A DNA stretch of 10,061 nucleotides from CAZGCA01 sp964524145 (lineage in GTDB: Bacteria; Hydrogenedentota; CAZGCA01): NCBI GenBank assembly GCA_964524145.1, contig CAZGCA010000125.1, forward strand, positions 1 through 10,061, in the 5' to 3' direction. The notes under the pieces were generated by a model that did not search any database, had not been told where the DNA came from, and saw only the letters and a list, made by a program, of their open reading frames with translations. The first letter of the stretch is position 1; every line of letters starts with the position of its first letter. A program made the position numbers and the translations under genes. Below are positions 6,886-10,061 of this stretch, piece by piece.

Positions 6886-9003
6886 TTAGTTCGCCGGCTC
6901 GTCGCGGCGGCCCCGGTGTACTACCGGCCAGCTTGCCCGCGTTTCATCCTCGAACAGGCCCATTTGGTCCAGCGGCAGGGCCTTGAAACCTACAGTGAAC
7001 GCGGGAGAATCCGGTTTCAGAGCGAAATCAACCGCCCGCGGTTCTTTGTCCTCGCCAATTCGCTCGGGCGCAGCGAAACGCGGGTTTTCATCGACCAGGT
7101 TGTCCTCGATGGTCTGATACTTCCTGGCGCCATCCTGCACCCCGTCCCATTTGCCGCCGAAAGAGACGTTACGGATAACCCTGTTGCCTTTCGGCGCCGC
7201 GGGCTCGTCCTCCCAGACGTTTACAAGTGCGGGGTACCGCGTGCTCCACGGAGGCTGCTTGTAAGGCATCGCGTCCAATCGTTCCTTCATCGTGGTGTCG
7301 ACATGGTCGCTCGCCCATCCCTGGGCCCGGTTGTCGATGTGCAGCGCCGGACGGCAGTCCACGAACAGGTTGTTCTCGACGACGACGTCTCGGCCGCCGC
7401 CGATAAACGCCGCTCGAGTGACCCGGTAGAACAGGTTGCCGTAGATAGTTGTCCCGCAGAACATATCGTCCAGGTACACGCCAACGCAGCCGCGCCCCTG
7501 GAAACCGCTGATGTCGTGCAGGTAGTTGTGACGGATCACCGTGCCCCGCATCGTCCAGTCGCGGCCGGCGTACATCGCACCCGCGTCGTTTGATTCATGA
7601 CACACGCTGTGGATCTCGTTGAACTCGATGACGTGATCGTTCCCGCTGAACCCGATCGCGATGTGCGGCGCGTCATGAATCAGGTTGTGCGAGGCGCGGT
7701 TGCCGACGCCGTTGAGCGAGACGGCCGTCCGATACATGCGATGCCATCGACCGTAGTCGTGGATATGGTTGTTCTCGGCGAAATGACCCGCGGGCGTCAG
7801 CGTTTCCCGCTTACCACCGTTCAAGCTGATGCCGCCGGCACCCATCTGGTAGATGTCGCACCCCACCACCCCGTGGTGCGTGCCGCCGGAGATGCTGACG
7901 GCGCCTCCGCCGGCGTTCCGGATGGTGCACCCGACAATCCGGTTCTGCGTACCGCCCGACACCGTGACAGCGGTCCCGCGCGCAGCCTCGATGATCATCC
8001 CGCGCAACGTGACGTGCGACACATCGTTCATCGTCACCATGGTCGGCAACACTGAAACCACTGCCTCGCCGCTATCGATCGGCTTCGGCGGCCAGAAGTA
8101 CAGTATCCCTGTCTCCCGATCCACGTACCACTCGCCCGGCGAGTCTATCTCTGCAAGAATGTTGTACGCGTAATACCACTGGCCTTTACGGTAGCCGTAA
8201 CCGTGGTACGGGGGTTCGACCTCAATGATGCGCTTCTCGGTGTCGATCGATTTCACCTTGTGGCGCTGGTCGGACCAATCCCAGAACCAGTACCCGTGTA
8301 CCCAGACATCGTTCTCCTCGGCCCACCTGGTCGGCCTGTCCGTGTCGTACACCCATTTTCCTATACGGTCGCCCTTTCTGCCGCGCACGTCATACTTGTC
8401 GCCTCCCGCTTCCTCGACGATATGCACGAACCCTTCGTTCGGCCAGCGCGCCACCGTCATCGGGTTGTCGAGAAAAAACAGTTCCAGACCGCCGCCTGCA
8501 GGCGAGCCGAAGTCGGTAATGCCGAGCGCTTTCAGGCTGGCCTGGAGCACATTGCCCCGCGCCGATTCGTCAAGACGGTTCAGTATCACCGGGTCAGTCA
8601 CCGGCGCGAACCCGGTCACGACCTTGCCGCCCACGAGCCGCACCTCTTCGCCGTCGGACGCTGCATAGGAGACGGGGGCATCGGCCGTGCCGGAATCCTC
8701 AGCTGACAGTTCAAACGCGCTGTCGATGCTGTACACGCCGCCACGCACGAGCACCTTGACTCCGGTCTCCGGCAACCCCGCGGCCTTCTTCACGTTCCGG
8801 ATCTCGTCCCGCGCCCGTTCGAGCGTGGCGAACGGTCCGTCTGTATTGCTCGCGTTCGGTGCCGCGAGCGCCCCGGACCAGGAGTCGTTGCCGTTCGCCG
8901 CAACGTAGAACAATGCTCGACCTGCGGATTCTTCCGCTGCCGCCGCTCCCATTGAAGCAACAACAACCATCACAATCACGATTGCGTACGCCGCGTTGCG
9001 CAT
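6886..9003 (-). CDS. Secreted right-handed parallel beta-helix protein, possible glycoside hydrolase or lyase
   Basis: A 705-residue protein. The start at 9003 is chosen because AAGGAGG lies 7 bases before it and a signal peptide follows at once (hydrophobic 7-23, cut near AAA at 20-23); the frame is open to 9093 but that extension lacks these features. After the signal comes FYVAANGNDSWSG, the usual opening of this family. A middle insert leads to GEWYVDRETGILYFWPP (from residue 290). Then come Asn/Gly-rich beta-helix coils with NRIVGCTIRNAGGGAVSISG and repeated NxIHD turns. A conserved-looking block HESNDAGAMYAGRDW (469-483) and GVYLDD (acidic pair D512-D513) may form the active site. The layout resembles glycan-active beta-helix proteins such as GH141 (alpha-L-fucosidase or xylanase); that assignment is only a guess. 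It lies opposite the isomerase-kinase operon and probably acts on an extracellular polysaccharide. Confidence 0.82.
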   Translation of the reverse strand: MRNAAYAIVIVMVVVASMGAAAAEESAGRALFYVAANGNDSWSGALAAPNASNTDGPFATLERARDEIRNVKKAAGLPETGVKVLVRGGVYSIDSAFELSAEDSGTADAPVSYAASDGEEVRLVGGKVVTGFAPVTDPVILNRLDESARGNVLQASLKALGITDFGSPAGGGLELFFLDNPMTVARWPNEGFVHIVEEAGGDKYDVRGRKGDRIGKWVYDTDRPTRWAEENDVWVHGYWFWDWSDQRHKVKSIDTEKRIIEVEPPYHGYGYRKGQWYYAYNILAEIDSPGEWYVDRETGILYFWPPKPIDSGEAVVSVLPTMVTMNDVSHVTLRGMIIEAARGTAVTVSGGTQNRIVGCTIRNAGGGAVSISGGTHHGVVGCDIYQMGAGGISLNGGKRETLTPAGHFAENNHIHDYGRWHRMYRTAVSLNGVGNRASHNLIHDAPHIAIGFSGNDHVIEFNEIHSVCHESNDAGAMYAGRDWTMRGTVIRHNYLHDISGFQGRGCVGVYLDDMFCGTTIYGNLFYRVTRAAFIGGGRDVVVENNLFVDCRPALHIDNRAQGWASDHVDTTMKERLDAMPYKQPPWSTRYPALVNVWEDEPAAPKGNRVIRNVSFGGKWDGVQDGARKYQTIEDNLVDENPRFAAPERIGEDKEPRAVDFALKPDSPAFTVGFKALPLDQMGLFEDETRASWPVVHRGRRDEPAN

Positions 9004-9010
9004 CTTGCAC

Positions 9011-9017
9011 CCTCCTT
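9011..9017 (-). promoter_or_regulatory. Ribosome binding site deciding the beta-helix start
   Basis: On the minus strand AAGGAGG lies 7 bases before the ATG at 9003. This rejects the upstream in-frame ATG at 9093, which would put about 30 charged residues before the signal peptide. Confidence 0.75.
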
Positions 9018-9119
9018 CTTCAGAAACTGCCCGAACGAATTCCACCTCGACGGGTCCGGCGTCTCGAACAGATGCAATTCGCCATGCAATCACCCTAGAA
9101 TGTCAGGAACAGCCATAGT

Positions 9120-9182
9120 ATGCCCAGCTACGAGCACAAGTTCAAGCCGTTCCAGCGTCGAAGGCATCCCCGATTCGTTTAG
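9120..9182 (+). pseudogene. 20-codon ORF, possible relic of a REP-associated transposase N-terminus
   Basis: An ATG at 9120 opens a 20-codon frame, MPSYEHKFKPFQRRRHPRFV, ending TAG at 9180-9182. The basic, aromatic, Arg-triplet composition resembles the first residues of REP-associated tyrosine transposases (HUH/Y1 type), which I recall beginning in this style in PVC bacteria. Nothing further of such a gene follows, since the stop overlaps the last codons of the minus-strand oxidoreductase gene. Chance is quite possible at this length. Confidence 0.2.
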
Positions 9183-10061
9183 GCGCGGGCAAGCTCGTCC
9201 GCTTGAACGGCCATCTCCAACGACGTCAGCCCGTTCTCTTCCGTGACGCGCCGGGTGTGTTGGCGGTTGCGGATTGCGGCCAGCTGATCGGACAGGAGAC
9301 CTCGGAGAACCTGTCCGTAGAGTTCCGGCTTTGACAGCCCGACGTCGCCCAGTATGCGGTACCGCCCGTCGACTTCGTAGGGTTTGTGCCGGCTCGTCAC
9401 AGAGCGCTCATTACCGGTGTAGGTCTCGGTCGCGGCTGCTTGCTCGACGTGCGGCAGGAGATTCTTGAGAAGCTCGAACGAACCGCTCAACGCAATGCAG
9501 TCGATTTCGATGCAGGTCGGCACCCATTCGAAAAGACGGACGCTGCCTCGTTCGAAGACGAGCCGCAGTTCCTGGCGGTCCATCCGCGTGGCCTGATGGA
9601 ACCCGTGATAGAAGTTGACCAGCACGTCGCTGTAAGAAGCGGTACAGTTCACTTGTTCGACGATCTCGCTTCCCGGCCGCACGGTTTCCTGCGCGGCCAT
9701 CACGCTGCCGGGCCCGAACCACCATGCGAACAGGTCGAAGAAATGTACACCGTGTTCGATAAATATATCGCCGCTTTGCTCCCGGTTCCAGAACCAATGG
9801 TCCGGCGGCAGCGGTTCATCTTTCGCGTAGTTCTCAAAAAACCCGTGCAGCGGTTCGCCCAACAGTTTCTTGTCGATGATACGTTTGACCGTCTCGCACA
9901 GCGGGTTGTATCGCATAATGAGGTTGACCGCAAGCACCCGGCCGGCCTCTCGCGCAGCATCAACCATCTCCCGCGCATCGTCGAGGTCAGTTGCCAACGG
10001 TTTCTCACAGAGCACGTGTTTACCCGCGCTCAGCGCAGCAAGCGCCAGCTCTTTGTGTGTG
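9179..10061 (-). CDS. Gfo/Idh/MocA-family oxidoreductase, 5' end outside window
   Basis: The C-terminal 293 residues of an NAD(P)-dependent sugar or polyol dehydrogenase. The frame stays open to the window edge (THKELALAALSAGKHVLCEKP); the residue before LCEKP is an internal Val (GTG) and not a start. EKP carries the catalytic Lys of the family. NLIMRYNP follows, and IFIEHGVHFFDLFAWWFG matches the family's substrate-side D-x-x-x-H-x-x-D motif, with Glu in place of the first Asp. It ends with the typical GLTSLEMAVQADELARA helix. The missing part should contain the GxGxxG Rossmann nucleotide site, so export signals cannot be judged. Members oxidise or reduce sugars, inositols and glycoside derivatives. 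It is codirectional with the beta-helix gene, 175 bases upstream of it. The substrate is unknown. Confidence 0.9.
   Translation of the reverse strand, partial: THKELALAALSAGKHVLCEKPLATDLDDAREMVDAAREAGRVLAVNLIMRYNPLCETVKRIIDKKLLGEPLHGFFENYAKDEPLPPDHWFWNREQSGDIFIEHGVHFFDLFAWWFGPGSVMAAQETVRPGSEIVEQVNCTASYSDVLVNFYHGFHQATRMDRQELRLVFERGSVRLFEWVPTCIEIDCIALSGSFELLKNLLPHVEQAAATETYTGNERSVTSRHKPYEVDGRYRILGDVGLSKPELYGQVLRGLLSDQLAAIRNRQHTRRVTEENGLTSLEMAVQADELARA

Noticed and set aside
9004..9093. 30-residue N-terminal extension of the beta-helix protein
   Set aside because: It would bury the signal peptide and lacks a ribosome site; GGAGG before 9003 fits the shorter form.

Overview
The window is about 60% GC by eye, densely coded, and reads as a sugar or polysaccharide utilisation locus. 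The likely source is a bacterium of the Planctomycetes / Lentisphaerae / Verrucomicrobia / Hydrogenedentes type. This placement is inference: it rests on Tat-exported TIM-barrel sugar isomerases and aldo/keto-reductase-like proteins, a planctomycete-style CxxCH cytochrome, a stand-alone LamG protein, a long secreted beta-helix protein and a Gfo/Idh/MocA oxidoreductase. No rRNA or other phylogenetic marker is present.

Layout. Positions 1-149 are non-coding and hold a perfect GC-rich palindrome (6-23). Six plus-strand genes follow in one direction with gaps of 92, 27, 28, 37 and 34 bases, probably one operon: (1) a Tat-exported D-tagatose/D-psicose 3-epimerase-family protein (150-1112); (2) a Tat-exported aldo/keto-reductase-fold protein whose canonical catalytic Tyr, Lys and His appear to be replaced (1205-2254); (3) a tetrahaem c-type cytochrome, probably a lipoprotein (2282-2818); (4) a secreted LamG-domain protein (2847-3593); (5) an L-fucose/L-arabinose-isomerase-superfamily protein (3631-5223); (6) an FGGY carbohydrate kinase (5258-6814). 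Two minus-strand genes follow: a secreted right-handed beta-helix protein (6886-9003), convergent with the kinase, and a Gfo/Idh/MocA oxidoreductase (9179 to beyond 10061) whose N-terminus lies outside the window.

How the genes may work together (inference). The beta-helix protein and possibly the LamG protein would bind or cleave a glycan outside the cell. The isomerase and kinase form a conventional cytoplasmic aldose -> ketose -> ketose-phosphate route; the aldolase and transporter are not in the window. The unusual part is the front of the operon, where a sugar epimerase, an AKR-like protein without a normal active site and a tetrahaem cytochrome all carry export signals. This suggests extracytoplasmic sugar modification, perhaps with electrons passed to the cytochrome. 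Each family is recognisable; it is the combination that deserves a second look. No CRISPR array, tRNA, rRNA, intact insertion sequence or integrase was seen.
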